A DNA stretch of 64,000 bases from Crossaster papposus (lineage: Eukaryota > Echinodermata > Asteroidea > Velatida > Solasteridae): contig JBAIAA010000701.1 in the NCBI GenBank assembly GCA_037893245.1, positions 62,001 to 126,000 on the forward strand. Direction: 5' to 3'. The position numbers and the translations under genes were made by a program. This document shows positions 1 to 37,700 of this stretch, in pieces. The notes beneath the pieces were generated by a model. The model worked only from the letters and a program-made list of their open reading frames with translations. It had not been told where the DNA came from and did not search any database. Within the stretch, counting starts at the first letter, position 1. Every line of letters starts with the position of its first letter.

Positions 1-145
1 AATCCATTGGATGTAGGTAGGTACATCTTCACGTCGTTTTCATCTTCGTTCTCACGCAAGTACGCGATGTGAAAAAAACCGTGATCGAACAGGGAGCGGA
101 GACCTAGGACCGAACATCCGGATGTGAAGATCATAAGTAAAACGT

Positions 146-688
146 TTTTACCACAGACATATAAACACATAGACCGCCAGGTCCTATTCAAAACTACAGG
201 ATGATTTCGTGATTTCGCGGCGCCCGACTAAAATACCAACTATGGGCAAATTTAGCCCTCGGTATAGGGAATTTGTACACACCCGAACTGTTCCAGTCAA
301 ATAATTATATGAAGCCATTTATCGATTTAAAAGAAAATTACATAGGGCTATACTATATACCATGTAGATTAAGCATAACCAGTGTCAATCTTGATACCCT
401 AAAATAAAGAAGTTTTAGGCCCATTTTTGTGTCAAGCGCGTTGCCCGGTATGCGCACAGAACGTAAAAAAGCGCGGTGCGTTGCCCGTCGAACGAAATAT
501 AGTGTACACAATTATATGAACGCGCGTGCAAAGTGCGTTGCATGATAGGCGCGTAATTGTACGCGCTTGACTTTTTATAGCTACACGCGCATGTTGTGCA
601 GCCTACGCGTCGTTTTGCCCATACTTTGCAAATCACGGTTTTGTGCACACGACTGGTGGTCTATAGGTTTATATGTCTGTGGTTTTTA
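146..688. repeat. Inverted-repeat (MITE-like) element
   Basis: The left end (146-180) and the right end (651-688) are reverse complements of each other over about 35 bases, sharing the core CCACAGACATATAAAC. The interior is rich in GCGC/CGCG words and has no convincing coding frame. This fits a short non-autonomous DNA transposon. The remaining sequence of 1-1449 shows no gene, only AT-rich DNA. Confidence 0.6.
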
Positions 689-1449
689 CCCATTTCCGAC
701 TGATTTCTCATATATATTTTGTTAGTTCTTGTGGAATGCCAAGATAAAATGAAAACATAAATGTTCCTCGGGGAGAGTACACTTATAAATCATTGTCAAA
801 ATGTATCTCAAGAAAACTTACCTCAAATGGTAACTGCGTGTAAAATGCACACAAATGGTCACAGAGGGACAAAATGACGTAATTTCAGGCTATTTTGTAG
901 TATATGTGTAGACATACAGAAACATGGCCTGTATTAAAGCTCCCTCATGCGACACTATGTACTGACCACTGATCGAGTTGGGTAAACGTGATGTGTTATT
1001 ACTTATAACATCGTCTGAATTTTACACTGACGGGTATTGTTTTGTAATATCCATTGCTGTGATATGTATAAAATAAGAAATCCTTTGTTGACAATTTTGT
1101 AACCACTTTTTAAATTGTTGATATTGTAAACCCCAATTTTGCTCTTTGGAAACATCTGTGCATACATGAAGTGTACTCAATGACTGACTGTTTTTACTGA
1201 AACGACGACTCACAACAGGAAAAAGATACCAAGGGAAAATCTCTGAATGTTTTTGGCAGCCTTTGATCTTGCAGTTGTAATGGGTTTTCCCGGCTATTTT
1301 TGTTTCTTAATTGTTTTCAAATTCGTCCAAGTTGTTGCCGATCGAAAGTGTTCAGAGATCGAATTAGTCTTATATTAATCAATTTCACAATTTAATATGT
1401 TAAGTAAATTAGTCTTATGTGTGCTTAACTCAAGCACACATCAGACTTA

Positions 1450-1598
1450 CCAGTTCGCGCCGGGATTGTTTTAACATGACCGAGCCGACGCGCGGGATTA
1501 TATTTAACGAAATTCGATTCGAGGCGGGTTCAGGCTGATAGTACCGGGAAGCACACCACGCATTTCCGGCCTTGTTTGCTGCTGACAGACAGGGCGCT
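1450..1598 (+). repeat. piggyBac-type MITE, left-end fragment
   Basis: Starts with CCAGTTCGCGCCGGGATT and follows the full-length family members at 37782-38015 and 40334-40552 as far as the GCTGACAGACA word. The right half is missing. The flank reads TTAC rather than the TTAA seen at better-preserved copies. Confidence 0.65.
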
Positions 1599-2054
1599 TC
1601 AATGACATGAACGGCCTTTCATAGCTGCGGCAGCCTCGACTCTGAGCGCGTGCGCGTTCCTTCACTAACCTTTTGGCCGTGAGGAATGCGTAAACGACGC
1701 TGACTGGCTATTTAGTGCGTACTGCGCGCGTATTTCGTAAACTGCACGCCCTGAATGTAATGCGCGCGCGTGTTCCTGAACGCACGTCACGTATGAACAT
1801 TTTTTTCAAGTCTGCGCCTTACCCTGTACAATATGGATTTTGGAAGCCTCGTTTTTTCCCCAAAACCCCGTTTTTAACGTAATAAATGGACAGCAGAGGT
1901 ACGTACATTTAGTATAAATCCTTGATAAAATATCGTGAGGTCACAATATCATGTTTGAAAGGATTGATTCTGCAAAATAACAATTACAAAATGTTAAAGA
2001 TTGCGTCGCGCGTTAAACGCATCGACTGCAGCCCTAATTTAAATTTGCCAATAT

Positions 2055-2135
2055 GAGTGCGTTCGATTAGCTTACCCGGGGAGTTAGGGTTAACACTCGG
2101 GGGATGGCACGAGGGGAAGCTAATCGAACGCACTC
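2055..2135. repeat. Short palindromic element
   Basis: An 81-base hairpin: GAGTGCGTTCGATTAGCTT at 2055-2073 is perfectly reverse-complemented at 2117-2135. A related hairpin with the same right end lies at 62044-62122. A relative ending GAGCTAAACGAACGCACCC lies at about 2402-2445, and GGGTGCGTTCGTTTA recurs near 51909. This looks like a family of very short terminal-repeat elements. Confidence 0.6.
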
Positions 2136-2401
2136 GTGTTCTATGGTTGTATTTTTTAGTTGCATGCATTTCAAATACAATTCTACAACAACAAAAAACC
2201 TACAAAATAAATAAAAAATCGGAATATTTTGCAACAAAATATTTACCTTTCCGCCATCTTTACGCCGCCCTAGACGTCGTCGACTCGACTACGCATGCGT
2301 GTGACGTCATTCCACCAGAGACCCTGCTACGGGAGCAGGGTTTCTGGTGGCTGACCCGTGCCTAGCTACGAGTACACGTCAGAGCTAAAAGAACGGCGCG
2401 G

Positions 2402-2445
2402 GGCTTACCCGGGGCGCCCCGGGTGAGCTAAACGAACGCACCCTA
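2402..2445. repeat. Relative of the GTGCGTTCG terminal-repeat family
   Basis: GGGGCTTACCCGGGGCGCCC is followed by GGGTGAGCTAAACGAACGCA, a diverged form of the terminus at 2117-2135, with a GC-rich palindromic centre. Probably a solo or collapsed end of the same family. Confidence 0.4.
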
Positions 2446-2620
2446 TATGACACATTTAAATTAGACAATTCCAGGGGTTAAGATCGCGCAAGGCATGGTG
2501 GGAAAACATGGCGCAGCAAGATCGTAGCCATGGTAACGAGGTTGTAGCTGTGGGCACGCGCACAGTAAGAAAAGAATACGCTACGTGCACAATCAAATAT
2601 AGAATTCAGCCGTCTTTGGT

Positions 2621-3605
2621 AAAGGCTGGCTCACATAGTAGCGGCAAAGACCCCGCGAAAGGCGACGGACGTGAAAAGCACAAAATGTTGGCGGCAAAGC
2701 GACGGCAAAAGGGGAAAACCAAGATTAGCTGACGGGTGGGAACGACCTTCAGCGACAACACGACGGCAAGGGACGAATGGCTGCGGTAGGGAACGGAGTC
2801 TATCGACCAAAATCGGACGTTGTCTGGGCGGCGAGTGACGATGTCTCGACGGAGCCCGGCAACAAGGAACGAGGTCAGACGGCTGGCAGCGGATTATTGG
2901 CTGGCGGCAAGGAACGGCGACTGAAGGTGGGTTGCGGCGACAATAACGTGACTCTGCGGCCGACATCAAAGCCTGTGTGTGTGTGCGGGTAAATAGTCGA
3001 GTTTGGCGTTCCCACTCTTCACAACGTTCTGGCGTCACAAAACATGAACAATCGCAATAAAGGTTTAAAATCGTGGACCATTGTTGCAAAATCGTAACCC
3101 ATCGCAGACCACCGTTTCAATGCCGCAGGTACTCGCAAACGACCCGCCATCAACAGTCAAAATTCGCAATCCATCGTCGCACCAAGATCGTTACAATTTC
3201 GTTACTTGCCGCAATGTGTCGTCAGGGTTCGAGATGTGACGTCATTTGCCGTTGTTTTGCCGCCAATGGTCGTTGACAACGACTACCAACGAAATTGTGA
3301 CGACCTAAAAACGACTAGAGACGGAATCGCACGGCATGGAAACATCAAGGAAATGAGGGTTGCGGTCTCCAACGAAATCTGAACGGAGTCACAACGAATT
3401 GTTTTGCCGCCACAAAATTCTCAACATGCTCAAAATTTGCCGACGGACGCAACTGATAATTTCGGCCGTCTGCGGTCGCTAGCGGATTCGTCAGCGACAA
3501 TTGAAGGCAACACACGATGATTGGCGGGAAATTCAAAATTGCAATTCGCAGCTTAACGTAGCTTGCGGTACCCCCTATTCGTCATAGTGTGAGCCAGCCT
3601 TAAAG
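2621..3605. repeat. Foldback / MITE-like element rich in CGGCAA words
   Basis: The left end, AAGGCTGGCTCACA at 2622-2635, recurs inverted as TGTGAGCCAGCCTT at 3588-3601. The first half carries many scattered CGGCAA/GACGGCAA words and the second half many TTGCCG-type words, so the arms fold back loosely on each other. Open frames inside are low-complexity by-products of this composition and are not annotated as genes. Confidence 0.55.
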
Positions 3606-4300
3606 TATAAAATATGAATGTATAAAATAATGTATAAAATATTATTTGCGACGATCGCCGTATACTGCATGTAGTCTGCGCTTTTAGAAAGACTAGTGCT
3701 TGAACGCGAACAATGTAATGACGTATATGTACGTATGACGTTACTGTACTTGTTTGTTCTCTTTTTCCATAATTTGATACATCGTTCACATTTTGTGAAC
3801 TAAAATGAAAAACAATGTTTATTTAAACGTTTTTATCTACCTTTCAGTAAAAGGAACAACGTCAAAACAAAGTTTTTCAAGAAAATTGGAATTTATCACG
3901 TTTACCCTCACCGTATGATATTTCATTACATTTTATAAGTCTTAATGCAGATTCTACAATGCGAGTCTCAACTCGCTTATGTTAAACTTTCCAGAGATAT
4001 TCACTCGGTCAATTCAAGTGAAACTTTCTATTGCATTTAATACTTCAACACCGACGACGTATTTCTAGTTACATGTTCTTACAAACTTTGCAAACATACG
4101 TCACATGTAGGCACACAATGTATTATTGTAAAAGGTCAAATTGCCCCGCTTACCTAAGCAAGCACAACACACATAATTTGAATAGGCATGTACTTCCGCG
4201 TTGAAATGTACAAATTAGTTAACTGAGTAATCTGTGTAGATTTCATTCGAACACTGAGCTGAGGAGAAAATTGCAGCTCTTTAGTGGCGTGTATATTGCC
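3606..4300 (+). other. Gene-free region upstream of the receptor kinase
   Basis: About 700 AT-rich bases with no recognisable gene or repeat. It should contain the promoter and 5' UTR of the receptor gene starting at 4301, but I see no confident TATA box or initiator, so no promoter is called. Confidence 0.4.
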
Positions 4301-29496
<25,196 letters not shown>

Positions 29497-30900
29497 CATT
29501 CTCAAATACCGGTACCACTCATTTACTATTTGAATGGTGTGGTATTACGGAGCACAATTACCACTGAACGATAATTAGTTACCACTGATAAAATACCACC
29601 AATGTTGAATCAACCTTTACGTTTACCACGTAGCTTGTGACCGGTAATAATCATGATTTGTCATTTTGCCGCACATTTAACCTGACAAAATTCGACTTTA
29701 CCATTTATTACCACTGGTACCATACGGTTATCATTTCTTACAATTTCATACAATTGGTTGTGGGGAAGTGACTTGCTCATGGACACACAACCAATGGCAG
29801 GAACTGAGCCATTTACTCTTCGGTCATGAGTTAAACTTTAACATTCAGTTCATACTCCTAGTAGAAAAAAGACAGTGAAAAAAAACCACAGAGCAGAATG
29901 CCAAACAGATAGCTATTGTGTCATTAGAAGCGATCCAGGATTTTAAAAAACAATAGCAGTTTAGCCTGTGCCAAAACCAAAAATCTGAATCCTTAGAAAC
30001 ATCCCTAAACAATTGTCCCTTGTTATCACTTTAAATATCAAAGTCGAGCTTGTGAAAATTACTGAAATTGTCTGAATATTTAACAGGATTACATCACAAT
30101 TAACAAGCTGGATGAAATCATCTACGAAGTAACACTGATCGAAGGCACGAACGAGAAATTGTGAGAGTTGACAACAAAATCTCGCGAGATCCTGGACATG
30201 CATGATTCTTAACAAAGGACATGAAGTACAGACAATTTTGACAGCTGCTGTCTAATTCATTAAAACCGCGTAATCTTCATGTGCATGTAGAAGTACATGT
30301 ATAATGTTAACTAGAAATGGCATCAATTCGATACAGCCATTTTGTATAGCTATAAATATTTTAAAAATGTTTGTGTCACTTCCAGTAAAGGGTAGTGTAA
30401 GATTAGGGTGATGCTATAAGTAAATATTTCCTGTATAGTTTGTTTAATGTTGACATGGATTTACCCAGATATGTAACATACATTTTATATGGTAGATTTG
30501 TTGGTATTGTTATTGTTTGTGCATAGTATACCCATTTAGTGATATACACGATATTTAACAGGACTTTTATAAAATACTTTAATTCTCATCGAGTTACATT
30601 TTCGCAGATTATACTTGTTTTCTGATAAGCCAACACTGCGAACTTTGACGACTTGTCCCATTTGTGACAGTTCCCATATATAATCTCACATTCAATTATG
30701 TCCGAGAAAAAAAGTCACACGATTTTACCAAACCAATTCGGTTATTTATCATTAGATTTCAACGTTTGGTCATTCTCTTTAAACATTGTCTCGAGAGTAT
30801 TGATTCATGTCATTACAGATCAAATTAGTCTAAGCTTTTGCCAAAAGGCAGTATTCAGAGATCGAATTCGTCTTATATCAATCAATTTTATATCAATCAA
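29497..30900. other. Receptor 3' UTR / intergenic, no gene seen
   Basis: AT-rich sequence after the receptor stop codon with no coding signal. AATAAA near 31150 is one possible polyadenylation site, but several weaker ones exist, so the transcript end is not called. Confidence 0.4.
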
Positions 30901-31035
30901 TTCGCCGCGGCGCTTCTGCTTTCGCCGCGGCACTTACGCTTTCGCCGCGGCGCTTCCGCGCTTTCTCCACAGCGCTTCCGCGCTTTCTCCACATACAGCG
31001 CTTCCGCTTTCGACGCGGCGCTTACGCTTTTGGCC
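30901..31035 (+). repeat. Short GC-rich minisatellite
   Basis: About six imperfect units of roughly 20 bases built on CTTTCGCCGCGGCGCTTC. It stands out as a GC island in AT-rich DNA, directly after a copy of the dispersed repeat at 30815-30900. Confidence 0.7.
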
Positions 31036-31260
31036 GTGACAGTTGTGGGCCACCATATTGAAGGAGTTTATAATAATGTGAATGGCGATCGCTACTTCTT
31101 TCACATTTGTAATTGTTGGGGCCTTCAATTTCAATTCGTAGCATTCTGAAATAAAGTTTTGGGGTATCTTTTGACAGTTAACGCATATGACGCACATGTA
31201 CATTCGTTTATGGCAATCGTTTTCATCGTTTTGTTATTCACTATATATTTTACAATCTCC

Positions 31261-31420
31261 CTCCCTTCTCCTTTGTGGTGGTCATTGCGCTTGCGGAATG
31301 TTTTTTTTTTTTATCAGGAATTCTTTTAAAGTTTTGATGGGGGTGCGTTAGGTGACAATAGTCTTAGAGTGTATAGGTATGGGGGGAGTTCCTCAGTCTC
31401 ATATCGTGCTGGGTATAATC
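31261..31420 (-). repeat. Partial copy of the GCACGATATGTGGC MITE
   Basis: Shares TGGTGGTCATTGCGCTTGCG, GGGTGCGTTAGGTGACAATA and CATATCGTGCTGGGTATA with relatives at 56830-56965 and, inverted, 44660-44832. One terminus (TATCGTGCT) is kept. Confidence 0.55.
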
Positions 31421-32294
31421 ATTATAAGGCTACGTCTCATGCAACATTAGAAACCAAACCACCTCCATGAGACACGATCTAGTAGTGTTTAAAAATCATT
31501 CAAAGTAAAGTATTACATAATGTGCAAATAAATTACACTTACATTGTTATACATTTATTTACACTTGGTTTCCTGGCCAAGTGTCGTCGATCTACTAATC
31601 TTATTTTGCCACAAGAAATACCAGTTCCAAATTGTAATGAGATGGACAATTCCCACGCATATCAGAAGATGAATTATTCATTTTGATAACTTCTTTCTTT
31701 TATTCAAAGTTCCAGACTATATACACATGTAAAAGAAAATCTAGTATAACAATTAAAATTGTATACACAGCATTGCATACTTAAACCAAAAATCTAGAAC
31801 TGTGACCCCAAGCTCCAATAAAGCTGATAATAAAACAGATTCAGTTGTTTCTCTTGCAATGGTCATCTCCTAATACACAAATGAACCACAAGGGAAACTG
31901 ACAGTAAATGTTGCCTAAATTTCCAAGTGAACAAGGCGGGACTGGGGTTCACTCAATGAGGATACGACTTTTATATTTTAAATAATACAAAAATAAACCA
32001 CAAGGGAAACAATTTTTTATTTTAAAAAACATGACCCGTGAGGATTCTCCAGATCACATTTCTTTCTTTTTTAATGGAGCAGTGCTTAAACCAGTGGCCA
32101 TGTTGGCGTTTCTCCAAATTTGTCAATACATGTAACAGTGTTCCTAGTCAAAAAGCCGTAATTATACCCAGTGCCATGTGGCCAGGGATCACGCCTAATT
32201 ATTCACGAAAAATAGCAACATTGGCATTGTTGCGAACCTAGGAAATAGCAAACAGTGATCACACAGAGAAGATAGAGTTTTTTAATACAACTTT

Positions 32295-32327
<33 letters not shown>

Positions 32328-32639
32328 TGAGTATCATTTTTAATCAAGATAAGGCTCAATTACGTGGTCCCAGTTCAAGTCAAAAGATTATCAGCTAGAG
32401 GACTTTAATTGGGGTGGGGCCCTGTTGTAGACAAGAGTACATAGTGCATGATATAAAGCACCACTTGTATTATAAACCATTCAGGCTATGTGCAGTATAT
32501 ACAACCTTCAACCTTTCTCTGATAACCACACCATACTGGGACAAGACAAAAGGATGTTTGTTGCACTTGCATTGGACATTCAGTCGATACTTTGAGGTTG
32601 ATTCTTTTTTGCATTAGTTCACGTCACACCTTTTATTCA
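31421..32639. other. Intergenic, no gene seen
   Basis: AT-rich DNA. The only clear structure is a 29-base T run at 32297-32325, which could be the tail of a minus-strand retrotransposed copy, but no body was recognised. Confidence 0.4.
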
Positions 32640-32830
32640 GTTTGAACCGAAATTATTTTGACATTCATCGGGCCCAAGCATGGGATTGTTTTTCACGAAC
32701 CTCGATCCAAGACAAGATGAGGCCGGCATCCGTGGATAGCACACCCATATTTCCAGCCTCGCTTGCCGACAGATGTCTACCTTGGCGCAGCACTATTTCA
32801 AAGATTTGTCTAGTTGATGTAATGAATGTC
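32640..32830 (+). repeat. Decayed piggyBac-type MITE fragment
   Basis: Follows the family in order (ATTATTTTGACATTCATCGG, GGGATTGTTTTTCACGAACC, CTCGATCCAAGAC, TTTCCAGCCTCGCTTGCCGA) and is closest to the copy at 36877-37127. The terminal repeats are worn away. Confidence 0.6.
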
Positions 32831-33161
32831 AACAAAGTTATACTGTTAATCTTGTATACCGCCCTCTATTGACAAGCCTGTAACTAGGTAAAGGTTCAAC
32901 ACAGAGTTCTTGGAAATGCACACACATGGTCAGCAAGTGTCAGTCATTTTAAAGCATCATGACTGCATCGTTACAGCAGAAGACAGAAGCCATTTAGAAC
33001 TTGATCAGACATGAGCAGGGACAGTCATAAAACCTGAGAAATTAAACAGTACTGTTTTCTCTGATTTTGTGCTTGTCCTTACCTAATTAATGCAACACTG
33101 GTCGAGACCCTGTCTCATTCATAGGAGGCATGCAGCATGACATAACGTGGTAATCATTACA

Positions 33162-33441
33162 GCCGTGGCCAGGCGGTTAAGAACTCGGTTTTCTGTTCCG
33201 CAGGGAGTGAGTTCGAGTCCCGGTGTCGACACGTATGTCCTTAAGCAAGGCAATTAAACCACTATTGCTTCGTCCTTCGGATGGGACGTAGGTCCCGTGT
33301 GTTGTGTAATGCACGTAAAAGAATCCAGTAACACTCTTCGCTAAGAGAAGGGGTTTGCCCCGGTGTTCCTGGCAGCGCCTCGGAATAGGCAACTAGATTG
33401 ATGGCGCTTTACAAATGCAGATTGGATTGGATTGGATTGGA
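33162..33441 (+). mobile_element. tRNA-derived SINE with GATTG tail
   Basis: The head has box A in TGGCCAGGCGGTTAAGA and box B GAGTTCGAGTCCCGG. The body contains AAGCAAGGCAATTAAACC and GATGGCGCTTTACAAATGC, and the element ends in a tandem GATTG repeat (33418-33441). Tails of simple repeats like this suggest mobilisation by a partner LINE. Confidence 0.8.
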
Positions 33442-34735
33442 AGGAGGCAGTCGTAGTCTGTTGAATATAGCACTGTCTCCTGTACTTGTTTTGTGTCTCA
33501 CCTTGGATGGCACAAGTTATTTAGGTCTTGTCTGGCAAAAACAAGGATAAGACATCCTTTGGACTTATCCGAGTACATGTACAATGATCTATGTCATGAT
33601 CAGACATGAGAAGGGGCAGTTGTGGAGGCAGGTTGAATACGGCATTATCTCCTCTGGATTGGTTCTCTCACCTTGGGTGCAAATATGCCACCCTTGTTTG
33701 GGTCTTGCTTGGTGAATGCGAAGGGGCATGTTGTGGAGGCAGGTGGAATACGGCACTAACCTGTCTCCACTGGTTTACATGTGTGTCACACCTGGATGGC
33801 ACAAGTTATTTAGGTCTTGCCTGGCAAGAACAAGGATAAGCCATCCCTTGGACTTATCCGAGTACATGTACAATGATCTATGTCATGATCAGACATGAGA
33901 AGGGGCAGTTGTGGAGGCAGGTTGAATACGGCATTGTCTCCTCTGGATTGGTTCTCTCACCTTGGGTGCAAATATGCCACCCTTGTTTGGGTCTTGCTTG
34001 GTGAATGCGAAGGGGCATGTTGTGGAGGCAGGTGGAATACGGCACTAACCTGTCTCCACTGGTTTACATGTGTGTCACACCTGGATGGCACAAGTTATTT
34101 AGGTCTTGCCTGGCAAGAACAAGGATAAGCCATCCCTTGGACTTATCCGAGTACATGTACAATGATCTATGTCATGATCAGACATGAGAAGGGGCAGTTG
34201 TGGAGGCAGGTTGAATACGGCATTGTCTCCTCTGGATTGGTTCTCTCACCTTGGGTGCAAATATGCCACACTTGTTTGGGTCTTGTTTGGCTAATGCAAG
34301 CAGAAGACATCCTTTAGACTTGTCTGAGAAGGCACTGAGCAATGATCAACGACATGATGTGGTTATCAGACATGAGAAGGGGCAGTTGTGGATGCAGGTG
34401 GAATACGGCACTAACCTGTCTCCTCTGGTTTGGTTCCCACCTTGGATACATGTACATGTATATGCTACGCTTGTTTGGGTCTAATTACCTGGTGAGTGCA
34501 AGCAGAAGACATCTTTTGGACTTGTCCGAGAAGGCAATGAGCAATGATAAATGACATGTTGTGGTTATCAGACATGATTAGAAGGAGCAGTTGTGGAGGC
34601 AGGTTGAATACGACACTGTTTCGACAGATTTGGTTCCTACCTTGGATGCTACACTTGTTTGGGCCTTGCCTGGTGAGTGCAAGCAGAAGACAACCTTTGG
34701 AATTGTCCGATAAGTCACTAATGATGAGCAGTGAT
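33442..34735 (-). repeat. Minisatellite of decayed copies of the EF-hand gene's last exon
   Basis: Units of about 140-150 bases occur in tandem, with a 289-base higher-order period best seen between 33606 and 34183. Each unit aligns in order with the coding end of exon 34736-35066: ACCTTGGATG...CACTTGTTTGGGTCTTG, GCAGAAGACATC..GGACTTGTC and GACATGA..GGGGCAGTTGTGG. The copy next to the gene, read on the minus strand, still spells a protein related to residues of the ubiquitin-like tail. The array lies immediately downstream of the stop codon and may be in the 3' UTR. Confidence 0.8.
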
Positions 34736-37700
34736 CTACGACATGAAATAGTAATCTGACATAAGCAAGGGACAGTCGTGGAACTCAGTGGAGTAATCAT
34801 AGTAAAGCACCGTTTCCTCTGGTTTGGTGCGGGTTCCACCTTGGATGCCGCACTGCTCCAAGGTCTTGTCGGGGAGGAGCAGGCAGGAAGCATCCCGGGA
34901 CTTGTCTGAGAAAACACGGAGCTTGGTGGTACCCAGGTCAGTACGTTCTTTAATGATCTCCATCAGGCCGTAGATGGTCAGGTGGGAGTGGACAATCACG
35001 CTGAAATGCCCTGGGTAGGACCGCAGGGTGTCAAAGGTGACAAACTTGAGGTATATGTACACATACCTGGTGGTAAAACAGAGTACAGAGAACTTCAAAT
35101 TTCAATGTTATTTGATATTTTAAAGGTAGTATACACCATTGGTAATTGCTTGAATTATCATGAATGGGTAGATTTGGGGGGTTGTATTTCGTAGTAAATA
35201 TCGTTTAACTGACGTTTCCGAAGTTTTACAATCATGGATGCCAAGAAAAGCACGAAAAACAGCGTTTGTTTTCAACCGGGGTCGAGCAGTTATTCTTATG
35301 TTATCTTTGTTTTTTCGCTCTCGCCGTCCGGAGAGAGCGAATTTTTCTTTATAAAATTCAATTTTTTGGAATAATTACAGGATATCTAGCGCAATCCTTT
35401 TGCTGAATGCCTAGAATCATTATTTACTTTCAATTGAGTAAGGTATTTCTTAATAATTCAGTAGTAAATATTTTCGATATCTGCAAATGGTGTATACTAC
35501 CTTTAAGGTACAGTGGTCATTCGTCAGTTGGCATTTTTATTGTTTGAAGCAAGCCGAAGTGCTCAAAATATGAAGAAACAAAAGGTGCTCGACAACAAAC
35601 CTGTGATGAAGTTTTATCTCTGTGATTGCTGCATATCCTGGGAAAACTTTCCCAAGATTTCAATTTCAATTCAAATTTTGCCGAGTCACAATTGGAATTG
35701 CGACCACAATTAGCAATGAACTGACCAAGAATAGCACCTGTGCGCGTTCCAACGAGTCAGAGCATCATCCATGTATTAAACCAATACTACACTTGGGGAA
35801 AGTTAAGTTTTGAAGAATAATAATTGTTGTAAACGGGGTACATGTATGGAAAGTTCATTGACCTCTCAAAGGTCACCAGAGGTCAAATATAAAATGCCCC
35901 ATGTGAAAATTGTATTCAAAATTTCATACTTTTATCACAAAGTGCACAATTCTTTAAACTATTGGGGCTATATGCTGCTCCACGAGTACAACCTGGGTAG
36001 TCACCCTGCAATATGAGGGACTAGCATCCCATCCATGCAGGGGGCACAGACATTTTCTTACTCGGTTCATGACACAGAAGATAAACTCTGGCCTGATAGG
36101 TATTTGCTTGTGACACACTTGAATTTATTACATGTACTTCGTTTTTACATGTCTACGGATACATGAGATTTGACTTATTTCTAAAGTTAGTTTGTTCTTT
36201 TGGCTCATCACTGTTAAGAATCACCACTCATTGATTAATGTTTTTATTGCTAATTACTGCAACAACGAGTCTTCACACTACGATTTTGCATTAAAAATTG
36301 AACACAATTTAATAACAGTATATTGCATTGCAAATATTTTGTGACGTCAAATTCACTGAGCACTGGCGTTCAACTAACACGTTACATAGCTGGCTTTTGC
36401 AGGCTCGGTATTCAGAAGGTTGCACACTGACTGTGCATGTGCACATCATGGCATATCACAAATGTCAGGTATTCATTTGAAATGATGCAGGTTTTTTTGA
36501 TGTGATCGGTGGGTGTCTACGATGGGTTGATTGCACTGCGCGATCGGTCGATCAATCGTGCAACCCTCAGTCAGTTTTGATATAGGGAAGTACATGTGTG
36601 TAAAATTTGAGATTTCCTCCTGGATTTACCAATCGTACTGCGAAATCTTTCCATCGTGCAGATTCACCAATTGTACCCAACATACAATGTACATGTACAT
36701 GTATGTCTGTGACGATGCCAAAGACGATGAAGGAAAGCTTAGATTATCGGCACAAATTGTCAGTAAGGCACCATATAATTCATTGTTTTTATGCTTCAGC
36801 ATGGGTATATATGCGAGGCATTTTGGCATTAATTCACATTTCAACAAAGTAAATTACCAACAAAAAGGCCTTTCAACCAGTTCTTGCCGGGATTATTTTG
36901 AAATTCATCAGGCCCAGACGAGGGATTGTTTTTTACAAACCTCGATCCAAAACGGGTTCAGGCCGGCCTCCATGGATAGAACACCTATATTTCAAGCCTC
37001 TCTTGCTGCGAGCCAGTCGCCGACAGATATTTCCAGTCTTGCTCTTGTTGTATTTATCTTTCATTAGTTTAGAATTCTTTAGAAAAACTTTGCATGATAA
37101 TAATAAATGTCCTTCGACACAAACTGGTTAAGTTTGGAGCTATATATTTGTGAAAATGAAAGATGCCAATTGTTTTTCCATACCAAAACTTTCTTTCACA
37201 ATTTGTACACATGTACTTTTTTTCTAAAACATGTGTAGAAGTGATATCAATGATTTCAAATGTACATATTGTACCAGTAAATCATAAAATCGTGATTTTT
37301 TTAGATTTTTTTTAAAATGCACGATTATTACCGAACCAAGACCAACAAAAGTCAAGACGATTTTCTTGCACTCGCTTGTACTGCTGGGTAGGTAACGCGA
37401 GTACTCGCAAGTAGTTTGTGTTACTCGTACTACTCAAGAGTTTTTATCTAATGGAGTACTCGTCTGGGCGCAAGTAGAGCAAGTACTTGGAGTAACAATT
37501 TGTTTAACAGTGTTGACTGACTTAGAAAAAGTAACTACTTTAATTGCTTTTTTTGTTCTAAAGTTGCCTTTTGTATGACTGTGATAAATTAAGCTAGCAA
37601 TCAAAGAATCATTTGATCCACCTTACTCTCCTATAGATTTCACTCCCAACAAATACATTTAAATGACCCAAAACGTTATATATATAAAGGTTATCTCATT

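Noticed and set aside
2507..3276. Several open frames on both strands
   Set aside because: They lie in the CGGCAA-rich foldback element, show no domain pattern, and overlap each other in opposite strands.
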